This document shows, piece by piece, positions 23,711-35,125 of a DNA stretch of 64,000 nt. Each line of letters begins with the position of its first letter. Positions within the stretch are counted from its first letter, which is position 1. The stretch comes from Bettongia penicillata ogilbyi. Taxonomy: Eukaryota > Chordata > Mammalia > Diprotodontia > Potoroidae. A program made the position numbers and the translations under genes. The stretch lies in contig JAJHZJ010000251.1 in NCBI GenBank assembly GCA_023548195.1, positions 2,327,167 through 2,391,166 on the forward strand, read 5' to 3'. Below the pieces are notes generated by a model. The model searched no databases. It saw only the letters and a program-made list of their open reading frames with translations, and had not been told where the DNA came from.

Positions 23711-25504
23711 GGTTTAATATAAAAGCAATGGCTACTTTATTGAATAAGTTGGAGTAAGGGAACACAGAAAAGAGTAGTAATGGTGTCTGGACCTGCAATT
23801 GTATTACATAAGCAACATCTTGGCAGGAACTTTCTGCCAGCATGCTCACTGGCAACATAAATGTATTTACAATATTAGAGAATTGACTGTGGTGCTATGA
23901 GTTTAAATGACACCCTGTAATTGCACAACTGGCATGAATGGAGTCTGGACTTAAACTTAGATCTGTTTGACTTCAAAGCTAACTAAGCATGACTTTGGCA
24001 GTAAGTCAACTATGTCTCACTTAGAAAAGAAAATACAGTGTATATGTAGGAAAAATGGACAAAAATATAAAGAATAATTGTGAAAAAAATGAGATATTGC
24101 CCTACCAGAATTCTAATTCTCCTATAAATATCAATCTTCATAACTACCTGATGTTGGATAGGAATTACAAAATTGATGAATAAAATAGAATTGATAATCT
24201 ATAATTAAAACAAAAGCCATACAATAGGTGAGTGTTAAAGCAACATCACAAAACATAAGCAAGACACCAGCTGTCGAAGCGTTTGGGAGAATGAGAAAGC
24301 AGAATGACAAAAAGTGTATATTAAACATACATCTAACATCAGATAAAAATATAAATTAAAGAAAACTGAGCTCCCACCTTTCATACTCCCACATATCGTA
24401 TTGGCAATATAATTAAACAGCTTAATATTCCTTGTTGTTGGGATACAAAGAGGCAGGCAAAAACAAAACAAAACAAAAGAAAACAAAAACCATAGTGCTG
24501 GTGAAATTGTGAAAAGATGATACTTTTTTTTGTTTTTTTTTTGCAAGGCAATGGGGTAATGTGCTATGACGAGCAGAACTTTTTATACTGCTTGTCCCAG
24601 ATATCCAAATACCAACCCTGCAATCTTACAATGGTTTTAAGCAAGCAAAAACAAAATTTCCTCTTATAAAACTTTTGATAGACGATTTAGCCATAATGTA
24701 AATATTTGGACATAGCTCATTTGTCAAATGTTTGAGAAATGGATGGAGAAATTCTGTTACTTGTACACAAAAACATGCCATATTTGAATAGTGCAAAGAT
24801 TTATCAGAAGACCTATGGAGTTAAGGAAGTCAAAGTATCGTATTATTGCAAGTGACTACAACTATATCAATAAAAACAAAATCAGAAAAAAATATAAAAA
24901 ATATCAAAATGCAGTATGTACTGAAGGAGCATGTACTATGCACTTAAATGTCTTAAATGGGATTTACATGAGATTATTTTCAATATATGCTATGGAGATA
25001 TATACATGTATTTATTTATTTAATTATTATTTTTTTTTCCAGTCCCACTTATTCACAAAATTTCTTGAACTCTAAGTGAAGATAAATCTTTGGTCTTAGA
25101 GAGGCAATCATTTGTCCATCCTTTTATTAATAACTTGCTGCCCTTGTTAATAAAATGATTAACTTATCCAGAAACTCTGTCTCTGGAACCTTTTTAATCA
25201 TCAGAGTTATGGCCAACCACGCAGTGATTAGCACCTCTCACTCTAGATTCTAAACTAGGTTCTTCCCTCTCAAGCCCATGTGCAGTTGCTCCACAAGGAG
25301 AGCTTTCTGCTGGGGAATCTAGAGTTCATTTGCGGATCATGGCCTGGGTACCCCAGTCCTAGCCCTTAAGAAGGTGTGACCTGGATGCTTCTTGAAGGTG
25401 GGTCCCTCTAAAGAACCCTAAATTTCTGGCAAGAGGTGTAACATTCTGCCAAAGAAAGCTTTGGGGTGAGGGCTCAAGAGTGGAATTCAGGCAGTTGTGA
25501 TCAG
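23711..25504. other. mostly unassigned; possible old L1 and LTR remnants
   Basis: About 24040-24960 carries faint words like the L1 3' end ('gctggtgaaattgtgaaaag', 'ttatactgcttgtcccagat'), diverged beyond a firm call. About 25080-25480 is more GC-rich and includes AATAAA at about 25149 followed by 'gaaactctgtctctggaacc', reminiscent of a retroviral LTR R-U5 junction, but I see no paired LTR. No coding sequence was recognised. Confidence 0.3.
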
Positions 25505-25830
25505 ATGTTCTTATTGTGTTTGTCCTTCATTTTTGAAGAGGACCATGACATTGGGAAATGATGACATGACTTACAGTTGACTTGGATTTGAGGGAGGGAG
25601 GGCTGTGCAGGTCACCAGCCTCACTTTTTCCTCCTGAGCCATCTGGATCCAGTGACCAGATATTCCTCAGGATGACTGGAAATGGCCCAGGATGCAACGC
25701 GAGACCCTGACCCTTTTTCAAGTTCTCACTTTGAGGGAGGTAATGCCTATTCAGTGACTTGGCCTCTTTAAGAATTGAGTCAAGGGATGGCCCCTTTAAT
25801 TTACAAAAAAGCAAACTGGGAGGCGAAGAC
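25505..25830. repeat. marsupial SINE of the 'tgtttgtccttc' type
   Basis: 'tgtttgtccttcatttttga', 'agaggaccatgacattggga', 'gggagggctgtgcaggtcac', 'agccatctggatccagtga', 'ctcaggatgactggaaatgg' and 'tattcagtgacttggcctc' are in the order of a SINE abundant in marsupial genomes. It is nearly full length (~320 bases). I am not certain of its family name. Confidence 0.7.
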
Positions 25831-26548
25831 CCTCAGGGTTGCTCGTCAAAAAAGAAACAGTTACTATTTTATATTCACTCAGCGCAGGGAGAGCCCAACA
25901 AATAACCAATGACTGGGCAGGGTCCTATTTTTGTCAGTGTTTTGCTTGTCTTTGGGACGTGGTCTGTATTAGGTGGGGGCGTAGGTGGGTTAGAGGGAGA
26001 CTTCCCAGGGCTATCTATTTATAAAGGGGTAATTGTGAGGTGGAGGAATCAGAATGGATTTTCTTTCTGAACACTTCCTTAAAGTAAAAGGCTAAACTTT
26101 TACTGAGGGGCCCAGAGCGAAGCCTGCAAGGACTGATGAGAGAACACTGCCTTTTATTTTTTAATGGGCAAGTGGAGTGAACTTCAAATTCATCTAAAGC
26201 GAAACTAAATAGCCACAAAAGGGATTTTTTTTTTCTGTGCATGAAGAAAGGAAGACAAAAGGAAAAGACTGCGCTAGATGTGGCTGGTGAGCAATGGCCT
26301 TAAATGCATTTGAACAGGAATACTTTCAGGGAGAATGGTAAAATCCTAAGTGAGAAGGGAAAAAAATCTATTTTGGCCAGATAAGAAATGGGACCTTGGA
26401 TATTTTAGTCAGATGAGCATTTTAAACTTGGTTTGTATGTTTAAAGGTGAAGGGGCTTTCAAATACATGTAGCGTTCAATGTTAGAGAGAGAGAGAGAGA
26501 GAGAGACAGAGACAGAGAGAGAGAGAGAGAGACAGACAGAAAGACACA

Positions 26549-26594
<46 letters not shown>

Positions 26595-27289
26595 GAAAGA
26601 ATGAATGAATTAATGAGAATTAGAATGAGCATCTCAGTGTTTCCTCTCTCTTTCTGGCTGTGGCCAAAGTTGGAGAGGCAGAGGAGAGGAAGACAGAAAA
26701 GGGAAATATTAGAAACCAGTGGAATAAGGTGTAGTCCAGGATGCAGTTGGAAGATTAAGGAATAATTTTGTAACTTAATTTTCAAGACAATACGGACAAT
26801 TATATAAAGTTATGCGTTATTTGATAAGCAAGGTGTTGTGAATTGTGATAATTAAAATGTGTTATATATTGCGGTAAATGCTTGAAATAAATAGCTCTTG
26901 TGTAAAATATGATACTAAATAACTGAAATTATAAATTGAGGTTCTGTATGATAACATTTGGATTCATTATTTTTATTAATTTGCTATTCTAGGAAACTTG
27001 TTAGGTGTATGGTTTTAAGCTAAGTTACCCCAGTTACATGATTTATAATGTATATAAAGATAATCCCTACCATTAATTTGATAATTTACCATATTGGACG
27101 TATTGTTAGAAATGTGAATTCTTCTTTAATTCTTTTGGGTTATGGATTTAATTACTAAAAGACTGGTGTAAATATGTGAAAGAAATCAATAGCTGATTAG
27201 TAATTGAGTTAGGGTTTTGTCAGCATTTTAAGATTTCACAATCTAGTCCCATGCTTAGGTGGTTAAAGTTCAGTGATTTGGCTTCTGTT
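25831..27289. other. no gene seen; long GA microsatellite inside
   Basis: About 25831-26040 is GC-richer than its surroundings, with a TATA-like word near 26014 ('tatttataaagg') but no downstream gene. A GA repeat fills 26485-26600. From 26760 to 27289 the sequence is AT-rich, up to the HAL1-like insertion site. Confidence 0.4.
26485..26600. repeat. (GA)n/(GACA)n microsatellite
   Basis: About 115 bases of GA with CAGA interruptions. The Ser/Leu-rich 108-codon minus-strand frame across it is a by-product. Confidence 0.95.
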
Positions 27290-27305
27290 AAAAACTAGAA
27301 GTTGC
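27290..27305. repeat. target-site duplication of element D, left copy
   Basis: aaaaactagaagttgc, 16 bases, is identical to 30089-30104. The A-run at its start fits the L1 endonuclease target TTTT/AA on the other strand. Confidence 0.95.
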
Positions 27306-27317
27306 GGGGGGCGGAGC

Positions 27318-27328
27318 CAAGATGGCGG
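27318..27328 (+). promoter_or_regulatory. YY1-type motif at +13 of element D
   Basis: CAAGATGGCGG matches the YY1 core AAnATGGCGG. In human L1 a YY1 site at about +13 to +21 positions the transcription start (established). Here the same motif sits at +13 to +23 counted from the first base after the duplication. Function in this family is inferred. Confidence 0.6.
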
Positions 27329-27985
27329 AGTAGAAGGACGCACATTTACGAGCTCCGAGCCCACAACCCATGGAATTGAGGTAAAAGGAGATCCCCATAA
27401 ATTCTGAATCACTGCAGGGGGTGCATAAACATAGAGGAAGAGATTTCCGTTCCACTGAGCCCTGGAGAGCCGTCCCCGGGGTCCATCGCGCTCCGGAAAG
27501 CGGACCCCACCCCCACCCCTGGCCGTGGCCCCACAGAAGCTGACCCGAGCAGGTTTCAGAGAGGGAAGCCTCGGGGGAAGCTCTGGTAGCCGGGAAAGTC
27601 CTTCTGCCCACAGAAGCTACAGGTCAGTGAGAAAGAAGGCTGGGCTAGGGGAGGGGAGCGGCGCGTCTCCGTGACTCGGGCCCCCTCGGGAGGAAGCGGT
27701 GGCGGCAGAGACGGGGGCAGGAAGCGGCAGAGGCAGAGGCATGGGCGGCGGCTGAGGCAAAGGGCCCAGGACTCAGGAATCCCCCAGCAGCAGGTAGGAT
27801 CTTCAATACTGAAGGTCTTTCCAACCTGAGGGAGCTGAGCCTGGGAGGCGGCCCTGCCCCCACCCTGCACCAGATCTAAAGCTTGCCGGGAAAAGCGCAT
27901 TTGAATCTCAGAGGCCAAGCACTAGCTGGGCGGATCCAGGCGGAGGTGGAAAGGAATCTCAGAAGTCAAGTAACTGGCTGGGAAA

Positions 27986-29083
27986 ATGCCTAGAAAAGGG
28001 AAGAAAAATAAGACTATAGAGAGTTTTCTCCAACAAGTGGAAATGATCCCGACCTTCGGATCTGATGGCGAGGACGAGAACGTATTCTTGCCATCAGGGA
28101 TAGACGTGGAGGGCGGGGCCTCAGTACCCCAGACACCCCAGGGGGGTGGTGGGTGGGCTCAGGCCTTGGAAGAGCTTAAAAAGGATTTTGAAAAGCAAGT
28201 TAGACAGGTGGAGGAAAGACTGGGAAGACAAAGATGCAAGAAGAGTATGAAAAACAGGTCAATACCTTGGTAAAGGAGACCCAAAAAAATGCTGAGGAAA
28301 TTAACACGTTGAAAAATAGGCTCACTCAATTGGCAAAAGAGGTTCAAAAAGCCAATGAGGAGAAGAATGCATTCAAAAGCAGAATGAGCCAAATGGAAAA
28401 AGAGGCTCAAAAGCTCACTGAAATTAATAGTTCTCTCAAAATTAGAATGGAACAGATAGAGTCTAATGACTTTACGAGAAACCAAGAAATCACCAAACAA
28501 AACCAAAAGAATGAAAAAATGGAAGAGAATGTGAAATATCTCATGGGAAAAACAACTGACCTGGAAAATAGATCCAGGAGAGACAATTTAAAAATTATGG
28601 GACTACCTGAAAGCCATGATCAAAAAGGAGCCTAGACATCATCTTGCATGAAATTATCAAGGAAAACTGCCCTGACATTCTAGAACCAGAGGGCAAAATA
28701 AGTATTGAAAGAATCCATCGATCACCACCTGAAAGAGATCCAAAAAAAGAAAGTCCTAGGAACATTGTGGCCAAATTCCAGAACTCCCAGCTAAGGAAAA
28801 AATCTTGCAAGCAGCTAGAAAGAAACAATTCCAGTATTGTGGAAATACAATCAGGATAACCCAAGATCTAGCAGCTTCTACATTAAGGGATCGAAGGGCG
28901 TGGAATAGGATATTCCAGAAGGCAAAGGAACTAGGACTCAAACCAAGAATCACCTACCCAGCTAAACTGAGTATAATACTTTAAGGGAAAATATGGACTT
29001 TCAATGAAACAGAGGACTTTCAATCATTCTTAATGAAAAGACCAGAGCTGAAAAGAAAATTTGACTTTCAAACACAAGAATGA
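27986..29083 (+). pseudogene. ORF1 of HAL1-like element D, frameshifted
   Basis: This encodes a homologue of the L1 ORF1 protein, a trimeric RNA-binding chaperone that coats element RNA. The ATG lies in 'gggaaaatgcctagaaaagg'. Visible parts are a lysine-rich start (MPRKGKKNKTIE), a Gly-rich stretch before WAQALEELKKDFE, a long heptad coiled coil (NRLTQLAKEVQKANEEKNAF...), the RNA-recognition segment (RRDNLKIMGLPES), and the C-terminal domain (PRNIVAKFQNSQ ... RAWNRIFQKAKELGLKPRI). A deletion near 28230 shifts the frame after RLGRQ, another change near 28626 breaks it at DQKG, and a third lies near 28795. The full reading length would be about 365 residues, normal for ORF1. The protein cannot be made whole from this copy. 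Confidence 0.88.
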
Positions 29084-29991
29084 GAAGAAGCATGAAAAAG
29101 TAAACAGCAAAGAGAAGTCTTAAGGGACTTACCAGAAATGAACTGTTCACATTCCTACAGGGAAAGACAATATTTCTAACTCTTAAAACTTTTCAGTATC
29201 TGGGTAGTTGGTGGGACCACACATATACATGTACATGCATGCACACACATACACACATGCATACACATACAGAGACAGAGAGCACAGATTGAACTGAATA
29301 GGATGGGACCATACCTTAAAACAAATTAAGGTAAATGGTGAGAGAGAAATGTAGTGGGAGGAAAGAGGGGGAAATGGAAGGGGGTAACTATATATCATTT
29401 AAGAGGCAAGTAGGAGATTTTTTTAGTGGAGGGAAAAAGAGGAGAGCTGAGGAAAAAAAAAAAAAAACAAGAAGTTTACCCTCATCACATTTGACTAAAC
29501 GAAGGAGTGAAATGCACACTCATTTTGGTATGAAAACCTATCTTACAGTATAAGAAAGCGGGGGAGAAGGAGATATTCTGGGGGGGGGGGATGATGGAAG
29601 GGAGGGCAAAGGGAGGAGGGAGTAATTGAAAGTCAACCCTTGGGGAGGGACAGGATCAAAAGACAGAAGACAATGAGGGGCAGGTTAGGAGGGATGGTAA
29701 TTCAGTTAGTCTTACACAACACGACTATCAGGAAGGTCATTTGCAAAGCTACACAGATATGGCCTATAATGAATTGCCTGCCGTACCAAAGGGAGGGATG
29801 GGGAGAATTTGGAACTCAAAGTTTTAGGAACAATTGTTTAGTATTGTTGTTGCAACTAGGAAAGAAGACATACAGTTAATGAGGAGTAGAAAGTCATCTG
29901 GCCCTACAGAAGAAAAGAGAAGATGGAGACAAGAGAAGGGAGGGATGACAGAAGAGAGGGCAGATTGGAGATAGGGAAAATTAGATTGCTT

Positions 29992-30025
29992 GGGGTATTG
30001 GGGTGGGGGGAGGGGATAAAAGGGG
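29992..30025 (+). other. G-quadruplex-forming tract in the 3' UTR
   Basis: Five runs of four or more G lie within 34 bases, with loops of 1-6. The same block recurs in every 3' UTR here (for example 158-190, and C-rich at 52472-52505 for K). G-tracts in L1 3' UTRs are an established feature. Confidence 0.7.
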
Positions 30026-30088
30026 AGAAAATTTGGAACCCAAAAATTTGTGAAAATGAATGTAAAAAGTTAAAAAAAAAACAAAACA

Positions 30089-30104
30089 AAAAACTAGAAG
30101 TTGC
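30089..30104. repeat. target-site duplication of element D, right copy
   Basis: Identical to 27290-27305 and directly follows the A-rich tail. Confidence 0.95.
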
Positions 30105-30978
30105 AAAGGAAAAGATTTTTGGAAATGAATCTGTAATCAGTTTTATTGTGGGAGTAAGATTAGATCATCTGTTTTATCATGTCCACCTGCCTTTCAGGAT
30201 AGCTCTATGTAAGACCCTATTAAATCTAACATTACATCAGTATCGGATATGATAAAGATTGATTATTGTGATTTGTGATTATTATCTAAAATCTTAAATG
30301 TTAACTTGTACTGTTCAATAATTTAATTATATTATTTTAATTTAGCTGTTTAAATAACTGTGAAAGCTCTTGAAGTTTTTTGCCTGGGGAAGCTAGTCAC
30401 ACCCTATCAGCGTTAAATCAAATTCCTTAGGTCACTATACCTCAGCCAAAAACAAGAGGTTAATTCAGCTTAGAATACCTTAGCCCAGCACATTTTAAGT
30501 TAGCTTGATGATGACAGGTGAGATTTCAAACTGTTTCTAAAACTTTATATTTATTTTCTAGTATGTGCCACTCAAAATTCCTTGGAATATGGGATTTGGA
30601 AGCTGAATGCTTAAGGCAGCTCCTTATTTGATAAGCCTCAAAAAAAAAAAAATAAAAGGTAAAGGGAAGCTGTGGCTAGAGAATTGATCCAGCTCTTTAA
30701 GTAAGTAGAGGAAAAGATTATATGGAGTTTGGAATTGTCACTATGCAGCTTTTATAGAAAAAAAAAGGAAAAATATGAATTTGTGGGTAATGTTTTATTT
30801 TTTTCTTTTAAAGTGCTAAATGTACTGGGTCTTAGAAATTAAAATATTACTATTAGTGATTATAAATTCAGATCTGATCAGGATTATGATGATAAATTAG
30901 GATCTAACACAAAAAGACATTTGTGATTTGGCAGTAAGAAATTTATTATCTATTTGGCCCCAAGCAAGTTCTATTTAC
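30105..30978. other. no gene seen
   Basis: AT-rich DNA that continues the pre-insertion sequence of 27289. Confidence 0.4.
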
Positions 30979-31661
30979 TGCTCTAAATCATTATTGATTA
31001 GAGAAATGCAAACTAAAACAACTCTGATGTACTACCTCATACCTATCAGATGGGCTAATATGATAGAAAAGGAAAATGAGAAATGTTGGATAAGATGTGA
31101 GAAAATTGGAACACTATGCATCCTTGGTGGAGTTGTGAACTGAGTCAGACATTCAGGAGAGTAATTTGGAACTATGCCCAATCCAGCAATACCACTGGTG
31201 GTCTGTATGCCAAAGAAATCATTAAAAAAAGGGAAAAGGATCTACTTGTACAGAAATATTTATAGCAGCTCTTTTTGTGGTGGCCAATTGAGGAACTGAG
31301 GAAATTAAGAGAATGCCTTTTGATTGGGGAATGGTTGAACAAATTGTGGTATAGGAATCTAGGAGAATACTATTGTTTCATGAGAAGTGATGAGCAGGCA
31401 CACTTCATAAAAACCTGAAAAGTCTTGTATGAACTGATGTTTAGTGAAGTGAGCAGAACCAGGAGAGCATTTTACAGAGTAATGACAGCAACATTGTGTA
31501 ATGATCAACTCTGATAGACTTAGAACTTCTCAAAATGCAGTGACCCTAGGCAATTCCCAAAGACTCATGATGGAAAATAATTCACATCCAGAAAAGGGAC
31601 TATGGAGTCTGAATGCTCATCAAAGCATACGATTTTCACTTTTTTTGTTTTTTTTCCTTGC

Positions 31662-31696
<35 letters not shown>

Positions 31697-31900
31697 TTCC
31701 AATTCTTCTTTCACAACATGATTAATGTGGAAACACAATTAATATGATTGTAACATGTATAACCTTTAGATTGCTTGCTGTCTTGGGGAGGCAAAGAGAA
31801 GAGAGAATAATTTAGAACTCAAAGTCTTATGCAAGGAATGTTGAAAACTGTCTTTGCATGTAATTAGGAAAAATGCTATGAAGTGGAAAAAAGCTGTAAG
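30979..31900 (+). mobile_element. L1, 5'-truncated, ORF2 C-terminus plus 3' UTR
   Basis: It starts at 'tgctctaaatcattattgat' and 'tagagaaatgcaaactaaaa', the region that in L1 ORF2 encodes the conserved IREMQ-K-T-RY segment (here LIREMQTKTTLMYYLIP). It then covers the Cys/Trp-rich end of ORF2 and a 3' UTR ending in 'tttgcatgtaattaggaaaa'. A (TG)n run (about 31662-31692) lies in the 3' UTR. Confidence 0.88.
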
Positions 31901-32839
31901 TGAAACTATAGTCTATTGTAGATTAACGATTTTGGATCAGTTAATTCACCTATCTGCAATAAAAATTCCTTATCTGTGCAATGAGATTGGACAAGATGAT
32001 TTTTAAAGCTTTTTCCACCAAAAAAACCCTCTAAAAATCTATAAATCTCATTTTGATACTTAATTGAATGTATGATCAAAATGATGTGGTAATTTCCTTC
32101 ATTGTTGAAGACTACTAGCTCTCAAGAAATAGTCTTTTGTGATTCTTTTTCACATTGACTTATTAGTGTTATTATTTTAATTATATTTTGCATTGTAACA
32201 TGATATTAAAAATGTCATAATTTTCAACTTTTATGAAGTAGACATATTAAGTTTGACATCTCGTTAATGTTTTATACATATATATGTGTGCGTGCGTGTG
32301 TGTGTGTTCGTATGTATTCACATACACTCACACTCGGAAAAAATATAACAGCTATAAAAAACATTTTATTAAGTGGTGAGAGTTGTATGAAGCTTGAGAT
32401 GAACATTGTAGGATCCTTTTTGGATGTTTCACTTACCAATTTGTAATTTAAAAGATAAAAAATAGTACACAAAATTGATTCCACTGAATCATAGTAGATA
32501 AACATTTATCAGCATGGCACAATAGTTAATTATGGAAAACTACTAAATGGAGTTCTGTAGTGCAATTCTGTGGAGTTTATCATACACTTTTCTTTTTTGC
32601 TACAATTGCTTTGTATTATAACCACAGTTTTCTTTAGAGTTTCAGATTTGTTACTTTATTTCAGTACTTTTTAAATATAATATCACTTAAGTGATTGTAC
32701 TAACTTTGTCATACTTTGTAGGGTTTTTAGACCAATTAGAGTCAAAAATGAACAAAACCATTTGTAACCTTGTCTATTCCAATTCCATTTGTCAAAAAGA
32801 TCAAGAGTTTACTGGCAAACATAGTTTTGATCTCTAATT
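31901..32839. other. no gene seen
   Basis: AT-rich, with a short TG/GTGC repeat at about 32285-32310. Confidence 0.4.
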
Positions 32840-33545
32840 CATTGTTGGTGGAATTGTGAACTGGTGTAACCATCTTGAAGAGCAATTTGGAATTATCCCC
32901 TGAGAGTTTTTAAACTACCTATTTCCTTCGACTCAGTAATACCACTATTTGGTTTATTTACAAAGAAAAAGTAAAAGGACCTCGATGTTCTAAAATGTTT
33001 ATAGCAACTCTCTTTCTGGAGACAATGTACTGGCAATTGCAGGGAGGTTCATCACATGGGGAATATCTGGACAAGTTGTGCTAGATGATTTGTGATAGAA
33101 TACTACTCTGCTATAAGAAATGATGAGCTCAGTGATTCTAGGGGAAAAAAACATAGAAAGTCTTGTACTAAATAATGAAAAGCAAAATGAGCAGAACCAG
33201 GAGAACATCTTATACAGTAACAACAATATTGTCTTAAGAACAATTTTGAACAAATAAGTTATTTTGACTTATACACAAATTTAGTAGAAAGGACACATGA
33301 AGAAAGATACTATCTGCATCCAGAGAAAGAAGTGATTAATAAAAATTACACACACACATGCACACACACACATTGTGTCTGTTAGCCTCTCTGAAATGGG
33401 GAGGAGGGTAAAAAAGACCAAAAATATGTAATTTTGATTTACAGCTCCATGTAAAATCATCTTTTTTATTGTACTGTGTTATGGAAATGCTTGTTTTTTT
33501 TTTTTTCTATAAATAAAAAGTAATTTAAAAAAATTAAATATTAAA
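32840..33545 (+). mobile_element. L1 3' end, 5'-truncated
   Basis: It begins at 'attcattgttggtggaattg', then 'gactcagtaataccacta', 'ggagaacatcttatacagta', 'ctgcatccagagaaagaag', a CA repeat (33349-33372) and an A-rich tail. These are the last ORF2 codons and 3' UTR of L1. Confidence 0.85.
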
Positions 33546-33999
33546 AAGGTAGTTTAGATGTTCTCATTTTTGTAACCGTTATACTGTGGTTAAATTTCTC
33601 TAGTGAATGACATAATAACTGAAACATTTTGATCTATTTTCAATTTTTGGTAGTGAACTGTTTGTTTATGTACTTTGACTTAAAGTCATGGCAACGAAGG
33701 ACAAACACACACACATTATTTTACGCAATGTTATCTTCTAATCGTGATCTTGGAACATTTGGTTTGTATCGTGACTCTTGATTTAACTAGGCAAAGATAA
33801 TTCCAGCATTGATTCACAAACAGCTGATTCAAAATTGCTTCTAATTCAGTAAGCTTTCAGTTTTCTGTTAAATAAGACCAAGTCAGTTTAATGTTAATTT
33901 TTTTTTTTTTTTTTTTTTTTTGCTTTTCCTTGCCTTATCTAAATGACTTCCAACATTCTTCTTGGATTAACTGTTCATCTGAAAAGAAATTATCCAGTC

Positions 34000-34040
34000 C
34001 AGGGGTGGGGAACCTGGGGCCTCAAAGCCCTTTATGCCCC
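34000..34040. repeat. possible hAT-type MITE terminus
   Basis: 'caggggtggggaacctgggg' followed by 'cctcaaagccc' resembles the CAGGGGT-type terminal inverted repeat of non-autonomous hAT elements common in marsupials. The opposite terminus is not seen. Confidence 0.35.
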
Positions 34041-34219
34041 CAGGTGCATATGTTTTGACCTCTCTGATTCCTTAATCGCATGATTTTTTCCTTTAATATT
34101 AGAACTTTTGATGACCTCATTTTTTACCCATGTCTGCCTTGTTGTTAGCAAATTTCAAGGAGTATGCTGAATATTGAATCATCTTTTTAAGTTCTTTATA
34201 CTGATACTTTTGCCATATT

Positions 34220-34570
34220 TAGCAGATCAAATTCAACATACTCCTACTGTGTGGAAGGCTCTATTCTAGTCATGGAGCATAAATCAAAAAAGAAAAGAAA
34301 ATCTATCCTTTAAGGATTTAGTACTTTATTTGCTGGAACAAGTAGACAAGTAAATATAAAATACCACAAAGTAATTTTAATAAAACGAGACCTGCATCTA
34401 TTTAGGAATGAAGAAGGATTTCATGTAGGAGGTAGCAATTTGAAGGAAGTTATACACTATAAAATGAATTATTGGGGAAGAACATATCGTAAGAACATTG
34501 GGAATAATCTGCACAGAGGCACAAATGTGGGAAATGGAGTGTTGTATATTGGCAACAGTTATTAGGCTCC
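34220..34570 (+). repeat. unassigned interspersed repeat, copy 2 (partial)
   Basis: 'actgtgtggaaggctctatt', 'ttatacactataaaatga', 'cacagaggcacaaatgtggg' and 'aaatggagtgttgtatattg' match the family seen at 22985-23710 and 37690-38830. Confidence 0.5.
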
Positions 34571-34902
34571 TTTTATTGGATGGAAAATTCATGACGAAAT
34601 AAGTACATATGGTAGACACATGCTGGATTGTGTATATTTTTAAATTCAGTGTTTTTCATCTTGCTAACATTCTATTGACCCTTCTGTATTTTTCCCAGGA
34701 TATTGTTCTAGCGCTGGGTATTAAACATGATCCATCTGTGTTGGTAATCTGTTTTATAGATTTTGAAAATGTAATTTTGTCCAGTTTGGCATATCTGGGA
34801 TTAGAATTGATTTATATTAATAGTAATTCTTCACCTTCTACAGTTACTTTAAGTATCATACATATGTGTAGGTTAGAACTCTGCCAAATTTAGCACCTGA
34901 GA

Positions 34903-35125
34903 TGTTGTTAAGTTGTTTCAGTTGTGTCTGACTCTTTGTGACCCATTTGAGGTTTTTTGGCAAAGATACTGGAGTGGCTCTCTACTTTTTTTTTCTCCAC
35001 TTTACAGATGAAGAAATTGATTTTAATGCCTTGCCCAGGGTCACACAGCTAGTAAGTGTCTGAGACCAGATTTGAACTCAGTTGTTTCTGACTCCAGGAC
35101 ATCTCTCTATCCACTCTGACCCTTG
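34903..35125 (-). repeat. RTE-mobilised marsupial SINE, near full length
   Basis: It starts with 'ttgttaagttgtttcagttg' and 'tctgactctttgtgacccat', the RTE/BovB-like tail, and continues 'tttggcaaagatactggagt', 'cccagggtcacacagctagt' and 'accagatttgaactcag', the CORE and tRNA head in reverse. It is one of the best preserved SINEs in the window. Confidence 0.85.

Larger units (their letters stand above)
27288..27611 (-). other. antisense open frame in the 5' UTR of element D
   Basis: This frame of about 107 codons reads against the element, from inside the 5' UTR out through the 5' end, and stops just in the flank. Related frames exist at the same place in I (45720-46019) and K (55078-55458). 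All three begin near TF-A and end near FYSAILA (FYSTILA in I). It lacks an ATG: the first codon is GTG. It resembles the antisense ORF0 of primate L1 in position only. Confidence 0.25.
27306..30088 (+). mobile_element. HAL1-like element D, full length, young
   Basis: A complete ORF1-only L1 derivative of 2783 bases between perfect 16-base duplications. Order: G-run and YY1-type motif at +13; GC-rich 5' UTR to 27985 with a single copy of the ~75-base monomer (about 27795-27890); ORF1 27986-29083; about 1 kb of purine-rich 3' UTR with a CA/TA microsatellite (29218-29272), an 11-G run (29580-29590), two similar terminal blocks (about 29805 and 30025) and an A-rich tail. ORF2 is wholly absent. 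Such elements must use the L1 reverse transcriptase in trans. The perfect duplication and high similarity to K and L indicate a recent insertion. Confidence 0.93.
33546..34902. other. no gene seen; small repeats inside
   Basis: The interval holds a 22-base T-run (33898-33921), a possible hAT terminal fragment at about 34000-34040 and an unassigned repeat at about 34220-34570. No coding frame has a recognisable motif. Confidence 0.4.

Noticed and set aside
26459..26785. 108-codon Ser/Leu-rich minus-strand frame
   Set aside because: It is the translation of a GA microsatellite.
27556..27918. 120-codon antisense frame in the 5' UTR of D
   Set aside because: It starts with TTG, the equivalent frames in K and L stop or shift at different places, and no motif is seen.
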